From Paratrimastix pyriformis (taxonomy: Eukaryota > Preaxostyla > Paratrimastigidae): DNA of 64,000 nt. Within the stretch, counting starts at the first letter, position 1, and each line of letters begins with the position of its first letter. The position numbers were made by a program, and so were the translations under genes. Of the stretch, positions 28,332-41,058 are shown in pieces. A model generated the notes under the pieces. It saw only the letters and a list, made by a program, of their open reading frames with translations, did no database searches and was not told the DNA's origin. The stretch is from positions 248,001-312,000 of the forward strand of contig JAPMOS010000018.1 of the NCBI GenBank assembly GCA_027972325.1, in the 5' to 3' direction.

Positions 28332-30032
28332 ATGCATGGCCAAGGTACACTTGTGTACCCCAATCAGGAGAAGTATGTGGGTGACTGGGTCCGCCTGGTA
28401 TTTCCCTTTGTGACGGGGTTACATTTTGTGGTGTCACTTAGAGCTATGGCAAGCGTCATGGTCGCGGCACCTACTATTATGCGGTTTGTTCATACCTTCG
28501 ATTTGAGCTTGTCTGATTTGAGGGGGGTGTTAGGATGGCGGCCGCTATGAGGGTGAGTGGGTTGATGATAAGGTTAACGGCCATGGTATTTCGGTGTATG
28601 CAAATGGTCTGTTTTGGCCTTGTTGAGGTTCTGGGTTCCTTTGCAGCTCCGCACCTTGCTCACACTTACTCTGCTTTCCTTTTTTCGCTTCTGTTTTTGC
28701 CTGCTTGCTTTCATATGCAGGCAACCGCTTCGAGGGTGAGGTCCTTTTTTGGTCTCGTGTCGAGTTCATTTGACCTGTGTTTTTCTCTCCAGTGGGTTGA
28801 TGGCAAGATCAACGGCCAGGGCACCCTGATGTATGCCGGTCTGGTCATGAGCTCCTCCCACGGCTCACCACCAGTTTTTCAGATGGCGATTCGTACACTG
28901 GCGAGTGGCGCGACGGCAAGATGCATGGCAAGGTTTGTTGACCCTGCTGCGCTCCCCTGCCGACTTTGACATGTATTAGGGCACTTACATCTACGCCAAC
29001 GGCGATCGTTACGAGGGCGACTGGAAGGACGACAAGCGTCATGGTCGGTGAGCACCTTGTTTGTTTTGTGCCCATTTTGATGGCCTCCCAGGTCGTGGTG
29101 TCGTTGTATATGCTGCCCCCGACGGCGGTGGGGTTGCCGAGCGCTATGAGGGCGAGTGGGTCGACGGCAAGATGCACGGCCGCGGTGTGTACCAGTATGC
29201 CGACGGTGGTGTCTACGACGGCGAGTGGGTCGACGGCAAGATGCAGGGCCAGGGCAAGTATGTCTTCCCCAATGGCAACGTCTTCGAGGGCGAGTGGAAG
29301 AACGATGTGTCCGTCTGCCACCCTTTCGCCCCCCGTTTTCCTTGTGCTCATTTTTTGCTTGTCTTCCCTCGCACAGCAAGGAGGGCTACGGCATCCTGAC
29401 CTACATCAACGGCGAGAAGTACGAGGGCTACTGGAAGGACAACAAAGCCCGTCCGTCTTGCTGCCCTTGCGGCTGAGGGTGGTGGGCTGTATCCTCCTCC
29501 CTGGACCATGTTCTCACCCGGGGCGGGGGGTCGATGCAGATGGCAAGGGCACCCTGACCTTCGCCCAGGGCGACAAGTACGTGGGTGAGTGGGTGGCCGC
29601 CAAGAAGCACGGCCGCGGGGAGCTCTTCTACGCCAACGGGGACGTCTTCCAGGGCGAGTGGAAGAACGACCGCGCCGACGGATACGGCGTGCTGACCTAC
29701 GCCAACGGGGCCAAGTACGAGGGCTTCTGGCAGAACGACAAGCGCCACGGCCAAGGCAAGTTCACCACGCCCGAGGCCATCTACGAGGGCGAGTGGGCCA
29801 ACGGCCGCAAGGAGGGCCGCGGCAAGCTCACCTTCCCTGACGGGTGCATCTTCACCGGCCAGTGGAAGGACGGCCTCATCCACGGCCCGGGCGACTTCGC
29901 CTTCCCCCAGACCTCCCCCTGGACCAACCCCGGTCTGCCTCGCCGCCTGCCCCGCCTGGTCCTGCTTCCCCTTTGGGGCTGGTCGGGACTCACACTCCCC
30001 GCGCTCCTCTCGTCCTCGGTGCAGATCTGTAA
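28332..30032 (+). CDS. MORN-repeat protein
   Basis: The protein consists almost wholly of MORN repeats (consensus YEGEW.dGk.hGqG.y.yanGd), about fourteen copies over roughly eight exons. Examples are [53 protein letters not shown] and [15 protein letters not shown]. It ends [21 protein letters not shown] then [10 protein letters not shown], where the last intron (about 29930-30024, donor GTCTGC) splices onto ATCTGTAA. MORN arrays act in membrane-linked or cytoskeletal scaffolds. No kinase or other catalytic domain is visible. The start is the first in-frame ATG. A preceding acceptor at 28304 and the frame (YSGSIENG) hint at an upstream exon inside the RRP9 5' region. Confidence 0.85.
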
Positions 30033-30387
30033 AACGTCGACCTTGTTTCGCCTCCGGCTGTCCGATGCCCGGCCTTTCTCGTGCCTGTGCCCCCGGCCGC
30101 GACCATCGCAGCCGCCCTGGCAACCACCCCTTTCTCCCGCCACCCTCCCCACCCTTTGTGTCATTATATCTCTTCCCCCATCATCCCCCGTTGTCCGTGC
30201 CCTGCCAAGCGGTCATGGTGCGTGTATTTCCTTCTTCCCGATCCGCACCCGCGCCTCGCCCCGCCTGGCGCCCTGTGTCATCGAACAACAGCGAGCGCGT
30301 CTCATTGTCCTTCGGGCGGGCGGGGTGGAGACCGAGGGGACACTTCGTTTTGGCTCATTGCTGCACTTGGGGACACTTCGTTTTGGC
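30033..30387. other. Gap between convergent MORN and TFIIH p34 genes
   Basis: This gap has C-rich, low-information sequence and a tandem duplication (see 30339-30404). I see no gene in it. Confidence 0.6.
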
Positions 30388-30404
30388 TCATTGCTGCACT
30401 TGGG
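30339..30404. repeat. 32-nt tandem duplication at the p34 stop codon
   Basis: Two near-identical copies of a unit with core CTTCGTTTTGGCTCATTGCT lie side by side. The proximal copy contains the p34 stop (TGA, complement of 30388-30390). Confidence 0.85.
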
Positions 30405-30944
30405 GGGGCCCGCCGGGCGGTGGCCCACGGGACGACAAAGAAAACGAAATCCCCGCACGCGCCATCCCCATCCCCGGGCCACCCATCCCCGGGCCACCCA
30501 TCCCCGGGCCACCCATCCCCGGGCCACCCATCCCCGGGCCACCCATCCCCGGGCCACCCATCCCCGGCAGGGCCCCGCGGACGGGCCTGGGCCGCTGCAG
30601 CTGGGGGCCCAGAGCCGAGTCGAAGGCTGCCGGCCCAGCCGGGCCCAGCCGGATGGGGGCCGAGTGCATCTGGGGCGGGTGGGTCCCGTAGCCTGCCGTG
30701 GCGCTGACTGAAGCCGTCGCCTGGGGCTGACCGGCCATCCCCGCGCCCCCCATGACCATGCTCATGCTCGGGCTCGTCATGGATGCGCCCCCCATCATCC
30801 CCGTCCCCACGGGTGCCCCCATGGTGGGGCCTGCCCCTTGCTGTGGTCCCCAGGACTCCGGCCCGGCCGAAGGGGGCGGGGTGATGGCCGCGGCGGGGCT
30901 CGGCGAGGACAGGGGCGGGGGCGAGACTGCTCCCCATCGACCCA

Positions 30945-30987
<43 letters not shown>

Positions 30988-32426
30988 AACGACGAGGGAG
31001 GTCTGGGGGAAGACGGCGTGGCAGGTTGGACAAGTCGGGTGGGCCTTGCAAAAGACTGCCCCCAGGGGACGGACAGACAGGCCCATGCATGAGCAGCTGA
31101 GGGGCTGAGGGGACGGGGCGACACGGACTGGAGAGACACACCGAGCACACGCAGCCCGTCTCGATGCGGTTTTTGTGGCAGAAGCAGGTGGGCCGCAGGT
31201 CGACCATGTCCGGGTGGGGCAGGGCCAGGTGCTGCCGGTAGGGCAGCAGGAAAACCGACTGCGGGGCAGGGACGGGGGGGGGGGGGGGGGGGGGGGGGGG
31301 ATCATCAACAGGCTCGGGTGCAGGTGCAGGAGCGGGGGGGGGGGGGGGGGGGGGCAGACCATCATGGCTCTGAGGAAGGTCTTCCCCGTGACGAGGGCGT
31401 AGAGGCCGCCCGTGACGTGGGCCGCCTGCTGGAGATACTCGCTGTCCCGCCCGCCCAGCATGCACCCGTCCACGGGGACGCCCTGCGTTCCCCCACGCCC
31501 CACCCGGCCCCACCCCGCCCAGCCGGTCGGGATCAGATCAGGGGAAGGCAGGCCGTGCAGAGCGGGTATCGAGAGATCGGGGGAGAGAGGAGGGTGCGCG
31601 TGTGCGCGCGCGTGTGTGTGGGAGGGCATGACGGACAAATTTCTGGGCGGAGAAGATGGCGTTCATGAGGGGGATGTACTGGGCGGGCACGTCCTGCGAG
31701 ACCGCCACCACCAGCACCCGGGCCCGCAGCGCCTCCTTGTTGGCCCCGGGCCCCTCAGTGGGCGCCCCGGACACGAGGCCCCCTCCCCGCGGGGGTGCCG
31801 CCGCGGCTGGCCCAGGAGCCAGTGAGCTCCCTCGGAAGTGGCGGTTGAGGTCTATCGGCAGGGCAGGGACGGGACGGGACGGGGGGGCACGGGCGGTAAG
31901 GCGGGGCATTGCAGGCGTCGGCCCGGAGCGGGTGGATGGGGGCTGGCAGACAGCACATGGCCAGGGACAGGGCACTCGAAAGTTGCGTCCCCGAGGCCGT
32001 GGCGTCGCCCACTGTGGGGCCCGTTGGCGTGGCGTGGGTGAGTCCCAGACTGGAGGTGGATCCGGCCACAGACCCGAAGCCGCCTCTTCTGACGCAAAGT
32101 TGACGAGCTCTTTTGCGATTGTGACAGACTCCGGTTCGATGTGCTGGCCGGGTAGGGGGAAGATGAAGGAGCTATCACATCCCAAGGGTTATGGCCAAGA
32201 TCATCCCAAAACTGGACCTTCTCCTGATTCCGGATGCAACAACAGCCAGCTTTTTCGATTGGATCATTGTAAAGGCATTAATATAGACCATCAGATGCTC
32301 GAGGAGATTAAAAAAGTAGAACTCGTTGGCGGCGTTCTGAGGGTTCGTCGAGGCTTTCAAGGAACGAGACCCCCAAAACAGTGGGTTTACATCAACAACA
32401 AGGACCAGGGCCTCTTCTGAGGCCAT
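30388..32426 (-). CDS. GTF2H3: TFIIH core subunit p34/Tfb4 with Met-Gly-rich tail
   Basis: This is a structural subunit of TFIIH (transcription initiation and nucleotide excision repair). Exon 1, ATG 32426, reads ALVLVVDVNPLFWG and QSKKLAVVASG. Later exons read IPVDGCMLGGRDSEYLQQAA then HVTGGLYALVTG, the vWA-like core. The zinc module is TCFCHKNRIETGCVCSVCLS then CKAHPTCPTCHAVFPQTSL. This order matches GTF2H3. After the usual end comes a species-specific tail with polyQ, then AAITPPPSAG, and six to seven GMGGP repeats ending PPPGGPPQVQQ. Introns contain two G runs (31274-31300 and 31336-31352), which are C runs in the sense strand. Confidence 0.9.
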
Positions 32427-32556
32427 AAAAGACAGGCGGCGGGCAATAACCCTTCAGCAGTCGTCAAAACCCGCAGCCCGCCGGAAGATCGATGGAGAAA
32501 CCATGATGACAACTCTATGTGCAATCCGTAAAAAGGGCCTCCCCCTCCTCCCCTCC

Positions 32557-35500
32557 TTAATTCCCCCCTGGCTGCGCCGTGGGCGGTGGGATTTCCTTGG
32601 GCGCCTCGCCGGGGGCGGCGGCAGGGGCGGGGGCCGAGGTGGGCGGCATGACGAACTCCCCAATGGGAACCGCGCCGCTCGCCGTCGGGGTGATGCCCGG
32701 GGCGCCAGACTCCTCGCCCTCGCCCTCGCCCTCGCCCTCGCCCTCGCCCTCGCCCTCGCCCTCGCCCTCGGCGGGCAGGGGCACGGGCACGGGCTGCGAA
32801 TGCTGAGGTGGCGAGGACCGGCAGGTGGTGGCGGGAGGAAAGACCGGGGTGGTGGCGGGGGAGAGACCGGGAGTGGATGTTGGCGAGGGCGAGGCGGGGA
32901 TGATCGTGGTGGAGGGGAGGCTCTCGAAGGGGTCCATGTCGAAGGGGCCCCGGGGGAAGGGACTTCCCCCCGACAGGAGTCCCGAGGGGTTGTGCAGCAG
33001 GGACTGCGAGAGGAGACTGGTCGGCTCGGTGCCGGGGGTGGACGGGGTCATGGGCGGGGTCCCCGGGACGCCCGCCAGAGGCGGGGTCGAGGACATCTGG
33101 AAAAGCAGGCTGCCGCTGCTGCCTGCCAGCGGAGCCTCGATTGTGGAAGTGATGGTGGCGGCGGTGGCGGTGGCGGTGGCGGTGATGGTGGCGGTGGCGG
33201 TGGCGGGCACGGCCCAGACCATTGGGTTGGCGCCGGTACCGGGTGGTGATGATGACGCGGCCTCCACGTGGGGGTGCTGCGATGATGCGTCGTCTTGAGG
33301 GCCGGCAGACGGGAGCGAATCCGCGGGGCAAGCAGAGGCGGCGGGGAAGGGAAGGGCGCGAGGGGGAAGAGGCAGGGCGGTCACCTCGGCCAGTTCAAGC
33401 ACCGTCCCGCGAGCCCCCGCTGGCGCAGGGAGCGACGGGACCGAGCGGAGGGAAGCGGGCGAGGGCGCGGTCGAGGGCGGCACGAAACCCACGGGCAGCG
33501 TCGTCGCCACGGCATCGGCGGGTGCGGGAGGGATGCCCGACCGGGGAAAGAGGATGCCCGGGCCGACGGACGAGGGGCCCGGAGAAGCTCGGTGGGGAGT
33601 GGGGGAGGAGGCCAGTGGGGTACCGGGGGGAGAGGGAGTGGGGTGGGTGGTGGCCTGGATCGGCTGGCTGGCAATGAGGCCGTACGGATAAACCTGTCCA
33701 TCCAGACGCGCCCCCAAAAGATCCCAAGAGAAGATGGGGCACTCCTGGGCCGCAAGGGAAGGGTCGCGCCATGGCAGGCGGAACGGCAGAGCGGGCGGGT
33801 GAGCGGGCGGGTGGGCGAGAGCTGACCTGGGCACTGGGATCAATCGGCTGGCCAGACTCCCACAGCTCGGGCCAGACGTGGTCGCGGCGGGGCTTCTCGG
33901 CGCCCTGCGGCGGACGGAGGACGATGGTGAGGGTCTGGCTGGCCCAAGCGGGAGCGACAGACTTTCAGGGCAATCCACAGAGCCGAGCTGCACTTGAAGC
34001 CCGACCCGAAGGCCAGTTGCCAGACCTGCCGGACAAAAGTCATCCCGATTGGGAGCAGCCGTGCCAAAGAGGGTTGGAGGGAGGAGGTGAACAAAGATCG
34101 AGGGGAGCGAGTGAAGCGAAGACTGGCTCGAGGGAGCAGGAGGCACACCTTTTGACCGCGCTTAATGCGGCCGCGCCTCTCGAGGTAGGCCAATTCGTAC
34201 CAGACAGAGGTGGTGCTGAGATTCCCGTAGCGCCACAACAACGACCGGGCAGGGTCGCAGTCCGCTTGGGTCAAGTGCAGATTGCGGGCGAGCGCATCGA
34301 AGATCCGCAGGCCGCCTGTGCAGGACGGACAAGGGCGCATTCAATGATGTACGCGAATCGATGGAATGTCGCAGCCCGGCTGGGGACAAGGGGCGATGAG
34401 ATTGACAGACCAGGGTGGAGGCAGAAGTGATCGATGCTGGCCTTGAAATCGGGCCGATAGATGGGCAGGTGGGGGAAGAATTGCCGCAGGCGTTGCATGA
34501 GGAAGAAGCGCACCTGGTCCACAATGGGAATCACTGCGCCGCCAACACCCGTTCCGGGGTGGGGGTGGGGGGGGGGGGGGGGGGGGGGTTGGGTTGGGTT
34601 AGTACGATGACAGAATATCGCTGCGGCACGGCATCTGCTCGAGCAGCTGCGGGCGATCGGCGGACCCACTTCGCTGAGGAGCACGATGTTTGCCTTGAGG
34701 GCTTCGCCCGCAATCTGGCGCAGCTGCCGCGACAAGAAAATGCCCTGGCACAAGACCAACCCCGCCCATATGCGCGGTGAGGCCGGGAAGAGAGGCCGAA
34801 TCGACGAGGGATGGGAGCCCAGAACGACTCGGGGCGGACCTGCTTGCCCTCCGAGTCATCTTGCGAGTAGATGGCGTGGTAGGACTCGTCGTCGGCACCC
34901 TGACCGCCAAGAAAAGGAGGAAGAATAGGCGACGAGGGCATCGGAAACGGAAACTCCAAGAGCGCCACGGACCCGATGAGTGCGGATGACGTGGCGCAGG
35001 GTGTAGCGAGCCTCGCCGCGTTCGGAGCTCCGGTTAGTCAGGAGCATCGCCGAACAGCCCATCCGCCAAATGGTGTTCGACACGAGCAACTCCTGCGCAA
35101 GGACAATGATCATCATGGGGCGGTCGTGCGGGGAGGAGGGCAGCAGATGGGGCCTGCTCGGGGAGGAGGGCAGCAGATGGTGGAGCGGGGAGAATGGCTC
35201 TGACTGGTGGACGGACGGACCCGGTCGTTGCCGCGGTACCACAAGCTGTTGATATTCTCCATGGTGACCACCAGCGCGTGCACATTGCGGTGAATCTGGA
35301 AGAGATCCCGCACCAAGTCCATGGCCAGCAGGCCCGCGCTGCAGCCCATGCCGGACAGGTTGTACGTGATCAAGGTCGGCTTCATTTTGTACTCGTTGAT
35401 GATCATCGAGCACACCGAGGGGATACTCACCAGGCAGCCCGCGTTCACGATGAGAATGTCGATGTCGGTCTGAGGCTTGATGTGGGGATGCGCTTCGAAA

Positions 35501-36394
35501 AGCTGGTTCAGGCAGGTAAATATCCCCTGCGAGTGACCGCGGGCGATATGGATGCGAGGAGCGGCGACGGGAAGGACAGACCTCGCTGGTTTCATCCCGT
35601 GTAGCCGCAAGCGTTTGCTGGGGATCCCACACCGAAAGAGGCAGATAAGTCTTGGGACCGAGTCCCGTCTTGTAGAGGATGCGTTCCTGGAACTCCAACG
35701 ATGCATCCGTGAAGTAGCCGCACCTCCGGGCATGATCCATATAGACCTGAACAGACAAACGGCCCAGTTTTCGAAGGAGTCGGGGAGTCGAAACCAAACC
35801 TCAGGGGGGCATTCATACTTTTGGTCTGGCTGCCAGCAAATAAAGTCGAGCAAATAGACGGATTTCGGAGCCCGCGCGAGGAACATGGTCATAGCAAACA
35901 CGGCCAAGCAGGAAAAAACCACGGTTACGCTGACGTGCGACCCAAAGTACTGCGTGATGAGGGGAAGGAGCACGCGAGGAACATGTACAAACGGATTCAC
36001 CTAGAAAATGTCGTCCGTGGAGCCAGAGGGGTGAATCGGTACAGACCCCCATAAAAACCAATCGGACAAAGAAGGCCACCATGGGAAGGGCCAAGACGAT
36101 CAAAATTGCATAATCCGTGTGGTCGAAATCGCGTCGGTACTTTCTCCGAGGGCGTGCCAAGGAAGCCGAAGACACGGATTCGGTATCAGTTTTGTCATCT
36201 TGCACTGGCGAGTTGGCGCGCCTTTGGCGCCGGGACCAAATCATTGCTAAAAAGGACGCGAGAGAAACGACGACGATGAGGGAGAATCCGTGCCTGCCGG
36301 CGCCAAACCCTTCACGAGCTGCGAGAGGTGGTTTAGATTTAAGTCCCCCTGGGATCCCGTCTATATTTTGATAAATAAAACGGAGCACTGGCAT
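32557..36394 (-). CDS. 3-ketoacyl-CoA synthase (FAE1/KCS type) with long disordered C-terminal tail
   Basis: This is a condensing enzyme of very-long-chain fatty acid elongation in the ER. ATG 36394. Three hydrophobic segments come first (FSLIVVVSLASFLAMIW, YAILIVLALPMVAFFVRLVF, VTVVFSCLAVFAMTMFLA). The thiolase-fold core follows: YMDHARRCGYFTDASLEFQE, the catalytic Cys in GMGCSAGLLAMDLV, WRMGCSAMLLTNR, His in DHFCLHPGG, Asn in RYGNLSTTSVWYELAYLERR, and GFKCSSALWIAL. Plant enzymes stop soon after this. Here GAEKPRRDHVWPELW, then CPIFSWDLLGARLDGQVYPYG, leads into several hundred P/S/T-rich residues with an (EG)n array. Introns separate these parts cleanly. The start codon overlaps that of the divergent CHAT-SH2 gene. 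Confidence 0.85.
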
Positions 36395-39300
36395 GTTTCC
36401 AGGCGGACCAGGTTATAGCCAAGAATGGGCAAGCTACGGGAGGCAAAATATGATGCAGGGGATGCCAGGAATGCAAAAAGTTCGTGTCCTTGCTGTTTTC
36501 GCAAATGCGAAGCAAGACCCCGATCTTCGCCTTATGAATGAGCATGTCTGCTGGATTTTTGCTGTGTTTTTCAGCTCACTATTATGTCCCCACTCGATCA
36601 AGCGGGCAATTCAACAATGCGTTTCCAGCAATCCCAACCTCGAGTTGGAAGTCCTGCCTTCCTCCACCATTCATCAACTTCAACAACGGCTCATGAAAGA
36701 TCCACGGTTTAGAATTATCCATTTTTCTGGGCATGCGACAGCACAGGTTTGTCCCCTTCCAACAATTGGTCCGATCGTTCCGGACAGGGTTTGGTTTTTG
36801 AAAACGAGAAATCGAGCGCCCCGCATGTCGTGCCACCACGAGCCATGGCCGAGTTGCTGTCGGGGTGTTGCCCGCCTCTGGAGTGTGTTGTCCTTGTCGC
36901 ATGCTCGACCCTCGCCCAGGGCGAGCTCCTCTCGACCACGTCCCGACTCCCGTACGGTCCGCATCGTTCTTGAGCATGCGACTCAATGCTCATCTCGGTC
37001 ACGCCCTTTGTTACACAGTGATTGCCATGAGCGAGCGCATCTCCAACCGGGACGCGTCGCTCTTCGTCAACGGGTTCTACTCGGCCCTGGCCTCCGGGAG
37101 CGACGTCGTGGCCGCCTTCCACGAGGGTCCGCCTGCTCCCGCCGGTGACGATTCCCCTTATGCCCCTGTCCCCCCTCCCCGTCCACCCCCCCACCCCTCG
37201 CAGGTCGGCGGGCCATTTCGCTGGACCGTGAAAACGGCGGGAGCATCGTGGTTCTCCTGCCCAATGCATCCATTCAGTCCGTTCGCCTGCCGCCATGCCC
37301 CCCCACCCCACCCTGTCCGCACCCCCTTTTGCCCGCCATTGCCCTTGCGATGTCCGGGGCGCTCACAGGGTGTCGTGGGGGCGGCGACCAGGAACCCCTC
37401 GATGCCGCTGTACTCGCCGCGGAGCATGATGACCCAGTCCCCGAGTCTGCCTGCTCCCCGCCGCCCACCCACAGTCCCGCCCACCCTGCGGCAATCCCCA
37501 CCCCACCCCACCCCACATACCCACATACGCACACACTGCCACCACCACCTCACCGTTGCCCCGTGCCCCCCCCCCCCCCCCCCCCCCCCCCGACCCAGAC
37601 ATGGGCCCCAGCCCGTACCCGCCTGGTGATCAGTTCGGCGGGGGTCAGATGATGACCCAGCGTCCCGAGGCCATGATGGGTCCCCAGGGGGCGCTGATGT
37701 CCCAGCAGGGTATGCGGGGCGGCGAGGGGGCCATGGGGTCCCAGCAGGCCGCCATGATGTGCATGCGGGCAGACCCCATGCAGATGCAGGCCATGCGGGG
37801 CGACATGCGGGCCGACCCCATGCAGATGCAGGCCATGCGGGGCGATATGCAGATGCAGGGCATGCGGGGCGACATGCGCACCGAGATGGGGCCCCAGGGC
37901 ATGCGGGCCGAGGCCATCATGACCCAGCAGGGCATGGTGGGCATGCGGGGGGCCGAGGGCCCCATGGGCCCCATGTCCGGCTGGGGTCCCGACCCGGCCA
38001 TGGGCATGCGGATGATGGGCTCCATGCAGCCCGGGGGCATGATGGCCGGGGGCTACCCGGGGGGCCCCATGGGCTCGATGATGGGCGGCGACCAGGCCGC
38101 CATGGCGGCCATGATGATGGGCGGCGGCCCCGGGGGCATGGAGGGCGCCCTGAGCTCGTCCCACTTCACGGCCTCCCGGATGGCCGCCACCACGGGCGGC
38201 ATGGCGAGCAGCCCCATGGGCACCGTCATGGGTCCCCGGGGCATCCCCATGTCCTTGCACCACTCGATCAGCTCCCCCATGAGCTTCGAGAGCAGGCAGC
38301 CCGGTCCGTCCGGCGGCCCACTTCGCCCCGCCCCACCCCGCCCCACCCACCCCACGCATCCTCCTTCCTTCCATCATCCATCCTCCATCCATCCATCCAT
38401 CCATTCTCCATCCATCCATCCTCCCGCAACCCTCCTCCCCCCGACCCCCTCACGTCCCCGCAGTGCTCTCGGACCACCAGCAGCAGACCCTGGCCCGGGT
38501 GCACAAGCTGCTGGACCCCTTCGACGACGCCTGCAAGTTCTGGTCGTTGTTGGTCATCCAGGTCCGCCTTCCCGCCATCCACCGACTCCTGCCACCTCCC
38601 CTCCTCCCCTCCTCCTCCCTCCTCCTCCCTCCGCCTCCGCCTCCCTCCTCCTCTTCCTCCTCCTCCTCCTCCTCCTCCTCCTCCCTCCTCCTCCTCCTCC
38701 TCCTCCTCCGCCTCCTCCTCCTCCTCCTCCTCCCCCCTCCCCCAACCGATCGTCCAGCCGCCTCACCTCCACGAGCACGCTCTCCTTTGGGCCGTCTCCT
38801 CCCCGCCCTCCCCTCCCCTCCCCTTCCCTCTGCTCCCCCGCAGGAGACCATTCAGTGGACGCAGTTCATCACGCTCCTCTCGCAGAGCGTCTCCCACCTG
38901 CGCAAGCACCCCACCTCGGAGCGCTACCTGCGGGTCTTCCTCGGTCCGCCCCCTGGCCGCCCCCTCCTTCTGCCCTCGGGGACGACCTCTGCCGGCCGGA
39001 TCGCACACTCATCGTGGCCGGGTGGGGGCGGGCGGGCGGGCGGGCGGACGGACGGACGGACGGCTGAGCAGAGAAGGATGGGCTGGTGAGCCTGGAGCGA
39101 TTCGCGGACTTCTGCCGGTACTTCGGGACGCCCCTCTCGACGGCCATCCACCGGGCCCGGCGGGTGCTCAAGGAGCGCTGGTTCCACGGGATGGTCTCCC
39201 GGGCCCGGGTCCCCGAGCTGCTCGCCGGCAAGCCCGCCGGGACCTTCATGGTGCGCTTCAGCCAGTCCAAGCCGGTCCGCCCCCCCTGCCCCTGCCCCTG

Positions 39301-40967
39301 CCCCTGCCCCTGCCCCTGCCCCTGCCCCTGCCCCTGCCCCTGCCCTCGCCCTCGCCCTCGCCCTCGCCCTCGCCCTCCGAGCCCTCCGAGCCCTCCGAGC
39401 CCTCCGAGCCCTCCGAGCCCTCCGAGCCCGCCGGAGCTGCCCCTGCCCCGACGACTGAGCTGCCCTTTGTTGGTTTCTGGGCGGGGGCAGGGGACATACG
39501 CGGCCGACATCGTGGGCCCCGACATGAAGCCGCAACACGTCTGCGCGTTCCCCCAGATGCCTGCGGAGGGGGGCGGGCCGAGACGATCATTGGAGGAACG
39601 GGACAGCCGCAATGGGGACGGGACAGCCGCGACGGGGCACGGGGGCACGGGGGCACGGGGGCACGGGGGCACGGGGCACAGCCGGCTCATCCATCTCTTG
39701 GCGTGGTTCGGCTCTGGTGGCCGTGGGTTGCGGGGCCGCAGTTCCACGACATCACCTGGGACCAGGACGGGGTGGTGCACCACCTGAAGGAGGGCTACAA
39801 GCGCTACAAGAACATGTGCGACCTGGTCCTGTCGACCCCCTCCATGTCGGCGCCCCTCGACCACCCGCCCGCCAGCCGGTTCGCCGAGTTCCACAACCAG
39901 CCCCTCAGCCCCTGCTCCACGGACGACGAGTTCGACGACGCGATGGTCCGCCCCGCCGGCTGTGCCCCGTAGCCCCTTCTCCCATGCCCTCCTCCTCCTC
40001 CTCCTCACCATCACCATCACCATCACCATCACCATCACCATCACCACACACGCCCCCCCCCCCCCCCCCCCCCACCACCACCACCACACGGGCGGGCTCT
40101 GGGGCCAGGGCTACATCGAGTCCAACGGGATGGGCAGCCAGTGCGGCGGGGGCAGCCGGCGCCACGGCCGGGTGGGGGGGCTGACGCCCTCGGCCTCGGC
40201 GCCCATGTCCACCCCGGTCCACAAGGCCTCGCCGGGCGCCCCGACCAGCCCCACCCCCGGCACCGTCATTAACAACAACGGCTCGCCCGCCCTGCCCGAT
40301 CCACGCCCCTGGCCCCCTCCTCGGGGCCGGGCGCCCCCGGCGGGCAGGCCGCCTCCGCCTCCGACCCGCGGCTCTTCTCGGCCTTCGAGTCCGACGGGGG
40401 CGCGGCGGCCCTCTGCTCGACGGGCAGCACGGGCAGCGGGATGGCGGCCTCGCTGAGCTTCACGGGCAGCACGGCCTCGGCCGCCCCCACCACCGTGGTG
40501 GGCCCTGGCGTGGGCGTGGGCATGGGCGGGCTGGCCCCTGGGGGCGCCATGATGGTGGGGCCCGGCGGCATGAGCGTGGCGACCGGCCAGGGGCCCTCGG
40601 GGGGCCACCCACAGGGGGCCCTCCTCTGGGTCGCCGAGAGGCCCTGTGCCACCCCCGCCACGGCCGCGGCCCCGTCCCCGTTCGGCTCCCCGGCCCCGTT
40701 CGGCCAGGTACAGGCCCCCGCGGGCGCGGGCGGCCCTCCCCCTCCTCCTGCATCCGCCTCCCCGGGAGGCGCGGCCCCCGCCGTGCCCGGGGCCCTCCCC
40801 CCCGGCTTCGGCAAGGCCGTCCCCCTGACGGGGTCCGGGTCCTTTCCCCGGGTGTCCCTGACCCCCGTCCCAGCCGCCTCTCCCCAGCCGGCTCCCGTCT
40901 CCTCCTCCTCCTCTTCCCCGCCCGCCGCCGCTGCCGCAGAGTCCGCCGCCGCCGCCGCCTCGAGTGC

Positions 40968-41058
<91 letters not shown>

